This document shows, in pieces, positions 1-7,675 of a stretch of 22,133 nucleotides of DNA. The notes under the pieces are model-generated. The model had not been told where the DNA came from. It worked only from the letters and a program-made list of their open reading frames with translations, and made no database searches. How positions within the stretch are numbered: position 1 is the stretch's first letter; every line of letters begins with the position of its first letter. The position numbers and the translations under genes are program-made. The DNA is from Chloroflexota bacterium (GTDB lineage Bacteria; Chloroflexota; Limnocylindria; Limnocylindrales; CSP1-4): the NCBI GenBank assembly GCA_017881985.1, contig JADGQH010000016.1, forward strand, positions 1-22,133, written 5' to 3'.

Positions 1-1
1 C

Positions 2-700
2 CTCACGGAGGAGTTCGAACGCCGGAACGTGGTAGTCCACAACGACGGACGCGTCTCTCGCCAATACCGGTCCCGTGTGGGCACCCAGGAGGCGCCGCCG
101 GTAGGCGAGGAGTTGGATGTCGACGCCGACTACATGCGCGAAACGATCGACGACACCCTTGTATTCGGGTTCCTACTGACGCTCGCTACATGGAAGAAGC
201 TCGGCCCGGACCGAAGCCTGGGAAGTCTTGGCGACGACTTCACAATGCAGCTCATGCTGGCCGGGCGTTGGGAGGCAACCCGCGCTTACTCTGAGCACGC
301 TGCCGACAACAAGCTGTTTGAAAGCGAAGCGAGCCGCCTGGTCCTGCAGGTAAACCGCTGGCTGGCAACAAAGCGCCTTGAGGGCGTCGAGGCGATAGCC
401 AAGGAGGTCACTGACTGGGACGTGAGCGCCCTCGGCATCAACTTTGTGATCGCCCGGGAGGCTCTACTCGACCATTTCGACCACTTGACTGTGGCGATTC
501 AGGCAGCCCTCGCGTCCAGAGACCTGACGATGAACTACGTCCACACCTGGCCGATACTCGCGGAGCTGCGGGAGTCGCCTCAGTACGCCGTTATCGTCTC
601 TAAGCGAGAGCCCCAACTCGAGCTGGCGCCCGCGATGCCCGCAACGCGCAGGCCCCGGAAGACGGCGCCTGCAGCGGCCAAGGAGCCACTGCAGAACTAG
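2..700 (+). CDS. HEPN-like domain protein, 5' truncated by the window edge
   Basis: The reading frame is open from the first bases of the window, so the true start lies upstream. The first possible internal start is GTG at 29. Near the visible N-terminus is RNVVVHNDG, which matches the RNxxxH (Rx4-6H) motif of HEPN domains, found in ribonuclease toxins and in apoptosis- or defence-related proteins. The rest is largely helical, with LVFGFLLTLATWKKLG and a Pro/Ala/Lys-rich tail, and shows no other motif I recognise. Base composition is less GC-rich than in the right half of the window, consistent with an accessory gene. A weak hairpin (AGAAG/CTTCT, 699-719) follows the stop. The HEPN assignment rests on the single motif and its helical surroundings. 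Nuclease activity is not shown. The partner gene, if any, is outside the window. Confidence 0.6.
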   Translation, partial: LTEEFERRNVVVHNDGRVSRQYRSRVGTQEAPPVGEELDVDADYMRETIDDTLVFGFLLTLATWKKLGPDRSLGSLGDDFTMQLMLAGRWEATRAYSEHAADNKLFESEASRLVLQVNRWLATKRLEGVEAIAKEVTDWDVSALGINFVIAREALLDHFDHLTVAIQAALASRDLTMNYVHTWPILAELRESPQYAVIVSKREPQLELAPAMPATRRPRKTAPAAAKEPLQN

Positions 701-1047
701 AAGAACGCGGCCGCCTTCTGGGGCGATGCTGGTGCACCCTCGCCTCGCGGATGCGGTCCGTGCTGTCCGCGCTCGCGGCGAGCGTCGCCGGTCCGATCCC
801 GTCGACAGCGACGAGCAACGCCCAGGCATCGACCTGATCGGCTAGTGACATTGGCGCACTCCGTGCCAGGCCGGCGAGACCTCTCACGTCGGCTCGGATC
901 CTCACTTCAGGCCTCGCGATCGCGCCAGGCATCGACCCCACCCTATGTGCCGGGTCCGCCGTCGGTCTGAACTCGAACGGAGGACGTGGACCGCGAGGTA
1001 TGTGGTAGCCGATGGCTCGAGCACGAGCGCCGTGATGGCGACGACCA
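701..1047. other. Intergenic stretch with one copy of the dispersed repeat
   Basis: There is no convincing gene. It holds repeat copy a (846-869). On the minus strand, about 767-851 reads LADQVDAWALLVAVDGIG followed by PATLAAS, which faintly resembles the N-terminal helix-hairpin-helix part of DprA-like proteins. It then loses similarity, so at best it is a decayed fragment. Confidence 0.5.
846..869 (+). repeat. Dispersed intergenic repeat, copy a
   Basis: Begins TGACATTGGCGCAC and ends TCCGTGCCAG. Two mismatches to the five-copy consensus (TGTCATTGGCGCAC joined to GCCGTGCCAG). GCAC and GTGC form a small inverted repeat around a 3-nt centre. It lies 145 nt downstream of the HEPN-like gene. 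Confidence 0.65.
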
Positions 1048-1995
1048 TCACCGACGATCTGAGAACCGATCCGTCGCCTCGACTAGCCCGTCGATCATGG
1101 AAGCGCTGCGCATCTCGTGGGCCGCGTCCACCATGCGCAGCTCGACGCCCGGCCACGCGTCCGCCAACGCCCACGGGGTCCCGATCAGGTTCCCGAGGTC
1201 GAGCGTCCCCTGCACGAGCACACCCGGAATGCCCGCCAGCCGGGCCGCGTTCGCCAGGACCTCGCCATCCTCCAGCCAGGAGCCGTGGCTCCAGTAGTGC
1301 GTGACGAGGCGCGCAAACGCGAGGCGCCAGCCGGGCGGCTCGTCCGCGAAGCCCGGCGACCCCGGCTCGAGGGCGTCCTCCCAGCGGCACCAGGCATCGG
1401 CCGCGGCCACGTGCACCGCCGGATCGGGCGTTGCGAGGAGGCGTGCGTACCCAGCCGCGAGATCGGTCTCCCGATCCTCGGGCGAGAGGTGGTCGCGAAA
1501 GCGCGCCCACTCGTCGGGGAAATACCTGCCGAGGCCACGCGTGAGGAGGTCCGTCTCCGCGCGACGGCCCGTCGCGAGGCCCATCATCACGATCGAGGTC
1601 ACGCGGTCTGGGAACCGCTCCGCGTAGGCCAGCCCCAAGACGCACCCCCACGACCCGCCGAAGAGGAGCCACCGCTCGATGGCGAGGTGCTCGCGCAACC
1701 GCTCGATGTCCGAGAACTGGTGGAATGTCGTGTTGGCCGAGAGGTCGGCCGTGGCCTCGCCGGCGAACGGAAGGCTCCGGCCGCACCCGCGCTGGTCGAA
1801 CAGGACGATGCGGTACCGCGACGGGTCGAAGTAGCGGCGCAGGCCGGGCCCGCATCCGCTCCCCGGCCCGCCGTGGAGGACGAGCGCCGGCGCGCCTTCT
1901 GGGTTGCCGCACGTCTCCCAGTAGATCCGGTGCCCGTCGCCCACGTCGAGCAACCCCGAGGCGTAGGGTTCGATCTCCGGGTATCTGCCGCGCAT
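1048..1995 (-). CDS. pip: Proline iminopeptidase (alpha/beta hydrolase, peptidase family S33)
   Basis: A cytoplasmic serine peptidase that removes N-terminal proline from peptides. The 315-residue length is typical. Visible landmarks: HGGPG at 41-45 (oxyanion hole), the nucleophile elbow GGSWG with Ser115, Asp266 in QGTLDLGN, and His293 in AAHEM. FDQRGCGRS at 66-74 is characteristic of the family. The ATG at 1995 has no Shine-Dalgarno, but TATCCT ends 6 nt before it (plus-strand 2002-2007), so the mRNA may be leaderless. It is monocistronic: the next minus-strand gene ends 365 nt upstream. Repeat copies a and b flank the gene in the same orientation. The family assignment is firm. Related S33 aminopeptidases cannot be excluded as the exact specificity. 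Confidence 0.95.
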   Translation of the reverse strand: MRGRYPEIEPYASGLLDVGDGHRIYWETCGNPEGAPALVLHGGPGSGCGPGLRRYFDPSRYRIVLFDQRGCGRSLPFAGEATADLSANTTFHQFSDIERLREHLAIERWLLFGGSWGCVLGLAYAERFPDRVTSIVMMGLATGRRAETDLLTRGLGRYFPDEWARFRDHLSPEDRETDLAAGYARLLATPDPAVHVAAADAWCRWEDALEPGSPGFADEPPGWRLAFARLVTHYWSHGSWLEDGEVLANAARLAGIPGVLVQGTLDLGNLIGTPWALADAWPGVELRMVDAAHEMRSASMIDGLVEATDRFSDRR

Positions 1996-2360
1996 CGCGG
2001 CAGGATAGCCCGCTCGACTCGCTGGACGTCACGTGTTACTCGCGCACACTCGCCCAGGCCGGCGTCTTCTCCCCTCAAACATTCCCTCTAGACACGCCCC
2101 GCCGCTGCCCCGAGACTGCGAGCCGTCCCGGGTCCGCCGCGACGATCGGCCGTCTGACGGCGACCGGCGGACAGGAGGAGACGGCCCCACACGCTCGCCG
2201 CCAGCTGGCTGTGATGCGGCCGCAGTCCGTGCCGGCTGCCCCCGGACTCGGGTAACAGTCCCGCACCTGGCGTTATTGGCGCACGCGGTGCCAGATTGGC
2301 GTGCTCGGGCGCAATCTCGCGGCGCCCTGGGCGCTCGTGGCCTCGTTGATGGCGCCCCAA
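1996..2360. other. Intergenic stretch between pip and the serine protease gene
   Basis: No gene is supported. It holds the probable pip promoter (TATCCT on the minus strand, 2002-2007) and repeat copy b (2271-2294). Open frames here are Arg/Pro/Ser-rich and look like chance GC-rich reading. Confidence 0.5.
2271..2294 (+). repeat. Dispersed intergenic repeat, copy b
   Basis: Begins CGTTATTGGCGCAC and ends GCGGTGCCAG. Three mismatches to consensus. GCAC-GCG-GTGC forms a small inverted repeat. It lies about 67 nt beyond the stop of the minus-strand protease, so its orientation relative to that gene is opposite to the other copies. Confidence 0.65.
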
Positions 2361-3173
2361 TCACGCTTGCGGCACAAGTCCGCAGTCGGGCGTGGTGCAC
2401 AGATCCAGCCCCAGCTCGGCCAGCCCCTCGGCCAATGGCGTGAACCCGAGCCATCCGGCGAAGCTGCGACTCGTGACCCCCGCCGGGATTCCACGCACGA
2501 GGACTGCGCCGCCAGAATCGCCGACCGCCACGGGGATGCGTGCGGCAATCATGCAAGGGAAGTACGCGCCGTCCTCCGGATGGAGGTTCTCGCCCTTCTC
2601 CGAGACGGTGCCGCTCCGATACACATTACGACCGTCAATCTCGGCCTGGTCCCCGATCGCGATGTCAGCGCAGGCGAGCGGCCGCGTGCCAGGCGGGATG
2701 ATCCGGTAACCAGCGGTGCCCAAATCCACGACGTTCAGGTGCCCCCACGGAATGCGGTTCTTGGCGACCACCAGGTAGTTGATATCGGACGCGGCGCACG
2801 TGTGCCCGGGATACGGGCACGACGCATCCCGGGCGGCCGGGCCAAAGACACCGCGCACCGTGGTGCCGTCCGGCTCGTAGGCGACGGTACCCTCGCCGGT
2901 GCAGTGACCGGTCGACGTGAGCACGATCACATCGCCGTGACGAGCGTAGAACCCGCCGGCACATGCCCCCCAGAGCTGCTGACCGGCTAACACTGGCGGG
3001 TCGAACACCGGCGTGGTGCGCCGCGGCTGCATGACAGCGCTCACGGTCCAGAAGGAGCCGATCCCGAGCAGCAGACCCGCCAGGACGACGAGTAGGAGAC
3101 GGACGAGGCCCGCCCGCGCACTCGTCCTCGCCGGTTGTGTCACTTCCAATGTCCCGTAATAGGGGTCGCACAC
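2361..3173 (-). CDS. Membrane-anchored trypsin-like serine protease
   Basis: A putative S1-fold protease. A single N-terminal hydrophobic segment (about residues 22-46) would anchor it, leaving the catalytic part outside the membrane. The triad is readable in order: His90 in LTSTGHC, Asp130 in ASDINYLVV, and Ser220 in VAVGDSGGAVLV. Cys71 and Cys91, Cys119 and Cys126, Cys168 and Cys207, and Cys259 and Cys264 could form disulfides. The total of 270 residues suits a compact S1 domain. The GTG at 3173 has no clear ribosome site. A GTG at 3143 preceded by GGGACATTGGAA is a plausible alternative and removes 10 residues. It faces the NTF2-like gene across a divergent promoter region with a long inverted repeat. 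Substrate unknown. The triad makes an active protease likely. Confidence 0.75.
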   Translation of the reverse strand: MCDPYYGTLEVTQPARTSARAGLVRLLLVVLAGLLLGIGSFWTVSAVMQPRRTTPVFDPPVLAGQQLWGACAGGFYARHGDVIVLTSTGHCTGEGTVAYEPDGTTVRGVFGPAARDASCPYPGHTCAASDINYLVVAKNRIPWGHLNVVDLGTAGYRIIPPGTRPLACADIAIGDQAEIDGRNVYRSGTVSEKGENLHPEDGAYFPCMIAARIPVAVGDSGGAVLVRGIPAGVTSRSFAGWLGFTPLAEGLAELGLDLCTTPDCGLVPQA

Positions 3174-3189
3174 TCGGACCCGGTCATCA

Positions 3190-3232
3190 GGATCGTCAGG
3201 GACAATCGCAGGAGGCGCAACCCTGACGATCC
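3190..3232. promoter_or_regulatory. 12-bp inverted repeat in a divergent promoter region
   Basis: GGATCGTCAGGG (3190-3201) is repeated exactly inverted as CCCTGACGATCC (3221-3232) with a 19-nt spacer. Centres are 31 bp apart, about three helical turns. It sits between the divergently transcribed protease gene and the NTF2-like gene and could be a shared operator or a hairpin. No regulator is adjacent. Confidence 0.5.
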
Positions 3233-3341
3233 GGTCGTCAAGTCAGCCTGCCGCCACCTCACCTGACATCAACGGGGTTGACCGTGTGGGCCTCGCGGGT
3301 CATCGTGGCCGTCCTATCCGGTCATGCGGGGAGAGGTGCCA

Positions 3342-3782
3342 ATGGCCCCACCATCGAACGAACAGGTCGTGCGTCGGTATGTCGAGGCGGTGGTCGCTAA
3401 CGACGACAACGTGCTCGCTGCGTTGCGCCACCCCGACTGGTCGGTCGAGTGGCCGCAATCCGGCGAACGGGTACGGGGGCATGCCAACGACCGGGCGATC
3501 ATCGAGAACTGGCCCGGTGGTCGGCCGACGGCCCATCCGAACCGCGTTGTGGGCGCCGAAGACCGCTGGGTCATGACGCCCTCCTTCACGGTCCAGCGGG
3601 TCGTTGGCTCGGGGGACTTCTGGTGGGTCGCCGGAACTGTGGCATACCCGGATGGTTCGACGTGGTTCTTCGCGGCGTTGCTGGAACTCCGCGACAGCAC
3701 GATGCTCCGCGAGACGTGGTACTACGCCCCGCCGTCCGAGGCTCCGGCCTGGCGAGCGCAGTGGGTCGAGCGCATCGGCTGA
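3342..3782 (+). CDS. NTF2-like (SnoaL-type) protein
   Basis: A protein of about 146 residues with the NTF2-like cone-fold pattern: an N-terminal helix (NEQVVRRYVEAVVANDDNVLAAL), then alternating strands rich in Trp and Tyr (TPSFTVQRVVGSGDFWWVAG, TWFFAALLELRDS, ETWYYAPP). This fold is used by small ligand-binding proteins, isomerases and cyclases. The function of this member cannot be told. The ATG at 3342 is preferred over the ATG at 3324 because GGGGAGAGG stands at proper distance upstream. The next small gene begins 5 nt after the stop, so the two are probably co-translated. Confidence 0.8.
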   Translation: MAPPSNEQVVRRYVEAVVANDDNVLAALRHPDWSVEWPQSGERVRGHANDRAIIENWPGGRPTAHPNRVVGAEDRWVMTPSFTVQRVVGSGDFWWVAGTVAYPDGSTWFFAALLELRDSTMLRETWYYAPPSEAPAWRAQWVERIG

Positions 3783-3787
3783 ACGGC

Positions 3788-3949
3788 ATGAATCCCGACA
3801 ACAACCCCAGGATGGTCGAGCTCAAGGGACAAGAGCAGGAGCGCCGTCTCGAGCAGGAGCGCGAGCGGCTGACCACGCAGCGACCTGCTCGCCCAAAGGC
3901 TGCATCAAGCTCGCGGCTCGCCCGCCTGCGCCAGCTCCTGGGGCGGTGA
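3788..3949 (+). CDS. Small charged helical protein (53 aa)
   Basis: A 53-residue protein starting MNPDNNPRMVELKG. A highly charged helix follows (QEQERRLEQERERL), then a basic amphipathic tail (SSSRLARLRQLLGR). There is no signal peptide or cysteine. It starts 5 nt after the NTF2-like gene with a poor ribosome site, so translation is probably coupled. Its layout resembles that of the protein encoded at 4121: charged helix first, basic segment at the end. Similar tiny proteins are common in Actinobacteria and Chloroflexota and have no assigned role. A coding call is plausible from the residue pattern and position. Confidence 0.55.
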   Translation: MNPDNNPRMVELKGQEQERRLEQERERLTTQRPARPKAASSSRLARLRQLLGR

Positions 3950-4120
3950 GCAACTGGCGGTGCTGTTGCCGGTCTTGGATCGAGGCCCGCTCCACTTTGA
4001 TGCCCCGTCGGTCCGCGCACCTGCAGAATCCTTCGGACACACGACCATCCGATCGCGTCACCGTGGGCTCCAAGGACGTGGTTACAAGCCTCGTCCAGGC
4101 TGGCCATTGGAGGCGAAGGA

Positions 4121-4312
4121 ATGCAAGGTAATCCTCGGACTCCGTTCGAGCTCGACTCGATAGCCCGTCAGAAACGCGAATCGGAAGTTCGTCGCGCCGA
4201 AGTCGAGGCACTCGCTGATCGCGACCCCGAAACGGGCGTCCGGGACCGCCACCCTCGCGGGCTGCTCGACTGGGTCAAGCTCACCTTGCGCAGGCGGAGG
4301 AGCGCGCGGTAG
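4121..4312 (+). CDS. Small charged helical protein (63 aa)
   Basis: 63 residues: a charged helix (RQKRESEVRRAEVEALADRD), a polar linker, then LLDWVKLTLRRRR at the C-terminus, a basic amphipathic segment that might touch membrane or nucleic acid. GGAGG (4109-4113) lies 7 nt before the ATG, the best ribosome site in this part of the window, which supports real translation. It resembles the 53-residue protein upstream in architecture but not clearly in sequence. Repeat copy c follows 79 nt after the stop. Function unknown. Confidence 0.6.
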   Translation: MQGNPRTPFELDSIARQKRESEVRRAEVEALADRDPETGVRDRHPRGLLDWVKLTLRRRRSAR

Positions 4313-4390
4313 CGACTCGCGTTCCCGAAGGGGCCGGGTGATGCCAGGACGGTCGAGGCCTACATCCCATGGGCCTCCTGGTGGGTCAGA

Positions 4391-4414
4391 TGTCATTGAC
4401 GCACGCAGTGGCTG
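4391..4414 (+). repeat. Dispersed intergenic repeat, copy c
   Basis: Begins TGTCATTGACGCACGC and ends AGTGGCTG. Four mismatches to consensus. It lies between the 63-residue protein gene and the MFS gene. Confidence 0.65.
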
Positions 4415-4599
4415 CATCGCGGCCCGTCACGCGCCAGGTTCTGTCGGCTTCGCCATCGGCTAACTCGTGAGGCTGGCTATCCTGACGTCATCTCGATGGT
4501 CCGACTCACCCCTGGCCATGGACCAGACCGCCTGATGCTCGTTCCACGAGTGTCTCGCGCGCGAGCGCAACCGCATCCGCTGCAACCCGTGTGCCTGAC

Positions 4600-5820
4600 A
4601 TGTCTCTAGGCATCGACTACCGGAAGCTCTGGGCCGGCAACGCGGCCTCGAACCTCGGGGACGGCATCGGCTTTGTTGCCATACCCCTTCTCGCAGCCGC
4701 CCTTACGTCTGACCCTGTGCTCATTGCCGGCCTTTCGATGGTCAACGCGGGCGCACGTCTGCTCGTGGTCCTGCCCATCGGTGTCCTCGTCGACCGTGTG
4801 AATCGCACAACTGTCCTCTCGGCGGCCAACGTCGGCCGAGGACTCTTGCTGGCCACCCTCGCTCTCGCGGTGGCAAGCGGTGCCGACTCGATCGCGCTGC
4901 TGTACGGCGTGTTCGCGCTGATTGGCGTCATGGAAAGCGCCGCTGACAATTCCTCCCTCTCGGTCGTGCCGGCCGTTGTCGAAACCAAGGATCTGGACGC
5001 GGCGAACAGCCAGATCTCAGCCGCACAGCTCGTCGCGGACGAATTCGTCGGGCCTCCCCTTGGGGGTCTCATGTTCGCGGCGGCCTTCGCGTTGCCCTTC
5101 GCGGCGATGGGCGCCCTGTACGCCGCAGCGGCGATTCTCTTCCTTGGTCTGCGCGTCAACGTCCGGCCTGAACTGCTGCCCGTCCAGACGGGCTCAATCG
5201 GACGTGATCTGCTGGTTGGCGCCCGATGGCTGAAGGGCCAGAGGCTGTTGTTCGGTCTGGCTGTCATCGGAGGGTTGGCCAGCGTCGCATACATGATCCC
5301 GTTCTCGATCCTGGTGCTCTTCTCCAGGGAAGTGCTGGGCCTCGATGCGACGGGCTACGGGATTCTCCTCTCGGCCTCGGCCGTGGGCGGCCTCGTCGGA
5401 TCGATCATCGCCGCACCGCTTCGCCGCAGGATGGGGTACGCGCGGACCGTGGTCGGCAGCCTTGCACTCGGCGCTCTGACCCTGGCAGGTGTCGCCTTCA
5501 CGAGCGCTCCATGGGTCGCAGCCATCTGCCTGGCCGCCTACATCCTGCATGCTGTTGTCTGGGGGATCTGCGTGAATTCCTTGAGGCAGCGCCTGGTCCC
5601 CGATCACCTCAGAGGACGCGTGAATGCGGTCTCCAAACTGCTTGGCCTCGTTGGCCTGACCCTGGGCGCCGGATTGGGCGGTGTTGTGGCGGCTGCCTTC
5701 GGGCTTGGCGCGTCATTCCTGGCCGGTGGATCGATCTTCGCCGTGTGCGCACTGGTCGCGTGGCCCCTCATTCGTGAGTGGGAGAAGGGCCGTCCCCGCG
5801 AGGAGACCTTCGCCGGGTAA
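4600..5820 (+). CDS. MFS transporter, EntS/MFS_3-like exporter
   Basis: An inner-membrane secondary transporter with about 12 hydrophobic segments over 406 residues, most like the MFS_3 group (enterobactin exporter EntS and macrolide-efflux-like proteins). The N-terminus (DYRKLWAGNAASNLGDGI) is typical of that group. The loop-2 motif is LVDRVNRTTV (about residues 63-72), with a matching basic loop in the second half (LRRRMGYARTV). The RQRLVPDHLRGRVNAV stretch late in the protein is also typical. The ATG at 4600 is taken as start. A GTG at 4591 in the same frame is equally possible, and neither has a clear ribosome site. It stands alone between repeat copies c and e. Substrate cannot be inferred. 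Confidence 0.9.
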   Translation: MSLGIDYRKLWAGNAASNLGDGIGFVAIPLLAAALTSDPVLIAGLSMVNAGARLLVVLPIGVLVDRVNRTTVLSAANVGRGLLLATLALAVASGADSIALLYGVFALIGVMESAADNSSLSVVPAVVETKDLDAANSQISAAQLVADEFVGPPLGGLMFAAAFALPFAAMGALYAAAAILFLGLRVNVRPELLPVQTGSIGRDLLVGARWLKGQRLLFGLAVIGGLASVAYMIPFSILVLFSREVLGLDATGYGILLSASAVGGLVGSIIAAPLRRRMGYARTVVGSLALGALTLAGVAFTSAPWVAAICLAAYILHAVVWGICVNSLRQRLVPDHLRGRVNAVSKLLGLVGLTLGAGLGGVVAAAFGLGASFLAGGSIFAVCALVAWPLIREWEKGRPREETFAG

Positions 5821-6175
5821 CGAACCAAGGGGAGGGATTGGCTTGCTGCCATGGCGACGCCCTTCGCTGGGGAACGGCATTGGGGCCTGTGTTTCAGTCG
5901 TCGCACTGAGGCGACCCAGCACAGCTCGCGCTCTGGTGTCATCGACGCACACCGCGTCACAGGGCGGTCACCTCCCCGAGGTCTGTCGCCGAGTCGGCAG
6001 CCAGCGCGCCGCGTATGGAATCCTTCACCTCTGTCCCTTCCCCTGCGAGCGTGCTCATACTCGGGACATTGGGGGGAGGCACGGGACTCTCGGGTTCCGA
6101 CCGGCGCGACGTCCCACACGGTCGCCTTGACCGTCGCGCAGGGCCAATGGCGAGTCCGACCTCCCGAACCTGGGC
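5821..6175. other. Intergenic stretch after the MFS gene
   Basis: It holds repeat copy e (5937-5960). Open frames on both strands are low-quality (Arg/Pro/Ser-rich, no ribosome site). No RNA gene seen. Confidence 0.5.
5937..5960 (+). repeat. Dispersed intergenic repeat, copy e (most diverged)
   Basis: Begins TGTCATCGACGCAC and ends ACCGCGTCAC. Six mismatches to consensus, mostly in the right half. It lies 117 nt after the MFS stop codon. Confidence 0.5.
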
Positions 6176-6538
6176 ATGGATATGCCGGTGGAGGTTCCCT
6201 TGCCGTTGATGGCAGTCGCATTCCCGATCGCCCCCGGAAAGACCGCTGAGTGGCAGGCGTTCATGAACGAGCTGAACGGCCCGCGCCGCCAGGAGTTCGC
6301 CGACGCCCGACGACGGGCCGGCGTCCGGGAGCGCACATTCCTCCAGGCCACCCCGATGGGCGACCTCGTGATCGTCACGCTCGAAGGCGACGATCCGGCC
6401 CGCTCGTTCGGGCAGTTGATGGCTGCCAAGGATGCGTTCACGACCTGGTTCCTCGAGCGGGTCAAGGCGGTCCACGGCGTCGACCTCACCGTGCCGATGA
6501 CCGAGGCCCCGTCGAAGCTGGTCGTCGACTCGGACTAG
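6176..6538 (+). CDS. Small dimeric alpha/beta-barrel-like protein (DUF6176-like)
   Basis: 120 residues with the pattern of a ferredoxin-like alpha+beta (dimeric barrel) protein: a first strand (LMAVAFPIAPGK), a helix (TAEWQAFMNELNGPRRQEFADARRRAG), central strands (RERTFLQATPMGDLVIVTLEGDD), then a second helix (SFGQLMAAKDAFTTWFLERVKAVHG). This resembles DUF6176-type proteins, whose function is unknown. The start is uncertain: ATG at 6176, 6182 or 6209, none with a strong ribosome site. It is followed 37 nt later by a strong hairpin that probably ends transcription. It lies between repeat copies e and d. Confidence 0.7.
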   Translation: MDMPVEVPLPLMAVAFPIAPGKTAEWQAFMNELNGPRRQEFADARRRAGVRERTFLQATPMGDLVIVTLEGDDPARSFGQLMAAKDAFTTWFLERVKAVHGVDLTVPMTEAPSKLVVDSD

Positions 6539-6575
6539 GTCGCCGTCTCGGCGGCGTAGACCCCCGCAGCATCAT

Positions 6576-6611
6576 GAGGTGCCCTGCTCGCCGCTGCGAG
6601 CGGGGCACCTC
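6576..6611 (+). terminator. Strong stem-loop, probable terminator
   Basis: The 16-bp arms run 6576-6591 and 6596-6611 with a CGCT loop. All positions pair, with one G-T wobble. It lies 37 nt after the 6176 gene stop. There is no T-run, as is common in high-GC genomes. Confidence 0.6.
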
Positions 6612-6620
6612 CACGTCCAG

Positions 6621-6644
6621 TGTCATTGGGGCACGCCATCTCTG
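6621..6644 (+). repeat. Dispersed intergenic repeat, copy d
   Basis: Begins TGTCATTGGGGCACGCC and ends ATCTCTG. Left half almost perfect, right half diverged (five mismatches in all). It starts 9 nt after the hairpin. Confidence 0.6.
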
Positions 6645-6905
6645 GCCTCAGTGTCGTCCCAGCGGCCGGAATATGGCGAACAGTCGCCGGTGCTGGTCTC
6701 GTGTCACTACGTCGGTCGTCGCGGCCCGCAAGCACAGACCCGACCGGCGGCCTGGCTAGCCCCTCCGTCGATGCTGGCTGCCAACGCTGCCGCCCGTCAA
6801 GGGTTCGCGGCCTGGCGGCCGCCCGCCTCGCACCATCGCTCGCGTCGTTCGAGCTCGGCGGCCCTTGACTGGCCGCAAGAACGCGATCGGGTGCCCCCGG
6901 TTGGC

Positions 6906-7532
6906 CTACGAGCCGTCCCGAAGGTCTTGGAGACGACTCTGGACGAACCGTAGGTCGTCAAACCGCACGACGCACCCTTCCCCCGTCGGCGACTGCGCCT
7001 CGAACCCGATCTGGGTGGAGGCGTCGGCCTGGTCGATGACGAAGAAACGGATCATCCGCCATGTCTTCCCGTCGGTCGACGCATGGTAGGCAAACGCGCG
7101 GTCAATGCGGGCCACCCGCAACCACACCGGGCTCCGGTCGACGACGAACGCGTTCGCGTCGTCCGCAACACCCCGGGTGACAACAGATACGACCATCGGC
7201 TCGCGATCCGGCGAGAACTCGAAGCACAGCTTGGCCCAGTGCCGCTCGTCGACCCACAGGAGCAACACCCCGGCATCGAACGTCGACGAGAAGTCCACCG
7301 TCACGCGAGCACTGAGCTGGAAGTCACCCGCCGGAGGCACACCGAGCAGGGTGGCGGCATTGAGGAGCGACTCAGCGTTCAGCTCCGCGCCGTCACCCGG
7401 GTCGATGAAGATGTCGCTGTGGGCCGTGGCTGTCACGAGCAGCGAACCGGCGTCAACGTCCACGCTCCAGTTCGAGCCGGGGGACGGCGAAAACGGAATC
7501 GGGATATCGAGCGCGTTCAAACGAATTGTCAT
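6906..7532 (-). CDS. DUF1349 family protein (concanavalin-like fold)
   Basis: 208 residues, no signal peptide, so cytoplasmic. The beta-rich sequence carries DUF1349 landmarks: DAGVLLLWVDERHWAKLCFEFSP (86-108), SPVWLRVARIDRAFAYHASTDGKTW (134-158), and near the end IGFEAQSPTGEG (175-186) with VVRFDDLRF. Known relatives (YesU type) have a jelly-roll fold and are thought to bind sugars. No enzymatic role is established. The ATG at 7532 has no ribosome site, but TAGGCT lies 6 nt upstream (plus-strand 7539-7544), consistent with a leaderless transcript. The same box precedes the gene at 10047. Confidence 0.85.
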   Translation of the reverse strand: MTIRLNALDIPIPFSPSPGSNWSVDVDAGSLLVTATAHSDIFIDPGDGAELNAESLLNAATLLGVPPAGDFQLSARVTVDFSSTFDAGVLLLWVDERHWAKLCFEFSPDREPMVVSVVTRGVADDANAFVVDRSPVWLRVARIDRAFAYHASTDGKTWRMIRFFVIDQADASTQIGFEAQSPTGEGCVVRFDDLRFVQSRLQDLRDGS

Positions 7533-7675
7533 TGCGACAGCCTACGCGAGAGTAATACGCACGTTCCCGTGGAGCTCGTTGCCTCGGTCACGCGGGCCCG
7601 TCACGGACCCCGATGGTGACACCGGATGCTAGGTCGCGCCTGGGCGACCTCGAATGGACCAGCAGGCGTGACAGT

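Larger units (their letters stand above)
6539..6905. other. Intergenic stretch with a hairpin and repeat copy d
   Basis: Lies between the converging 6176 gene (+) and DUF1349 gene (-). It holds a 16-bp stem-loop (6576-6611) and repeat copy d (6621-6644). The rest shows no gene or RNA I can support. Confidence 0.5.

Noticed and set aside
767..851. Minus-strand DprA-like fragment (DAWALLVAVDGIGPATLAA)
   Set aside because: Only about 25 residues look meaningful. No conserved Rossmann part follows in any frame, so this could be chance.
846..6644. Dispersed repeats as integron attC sites
   Set aside because: They lack the GTTRRRY/RYYYAAC ends and long arms of attC, and there is no integrase in the window.
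846..6644. Dispersed repeats as a CRISPR array
   Set aside because: Copies are 0.7-2.1 kb apart with genes between them. No cas gene is present.
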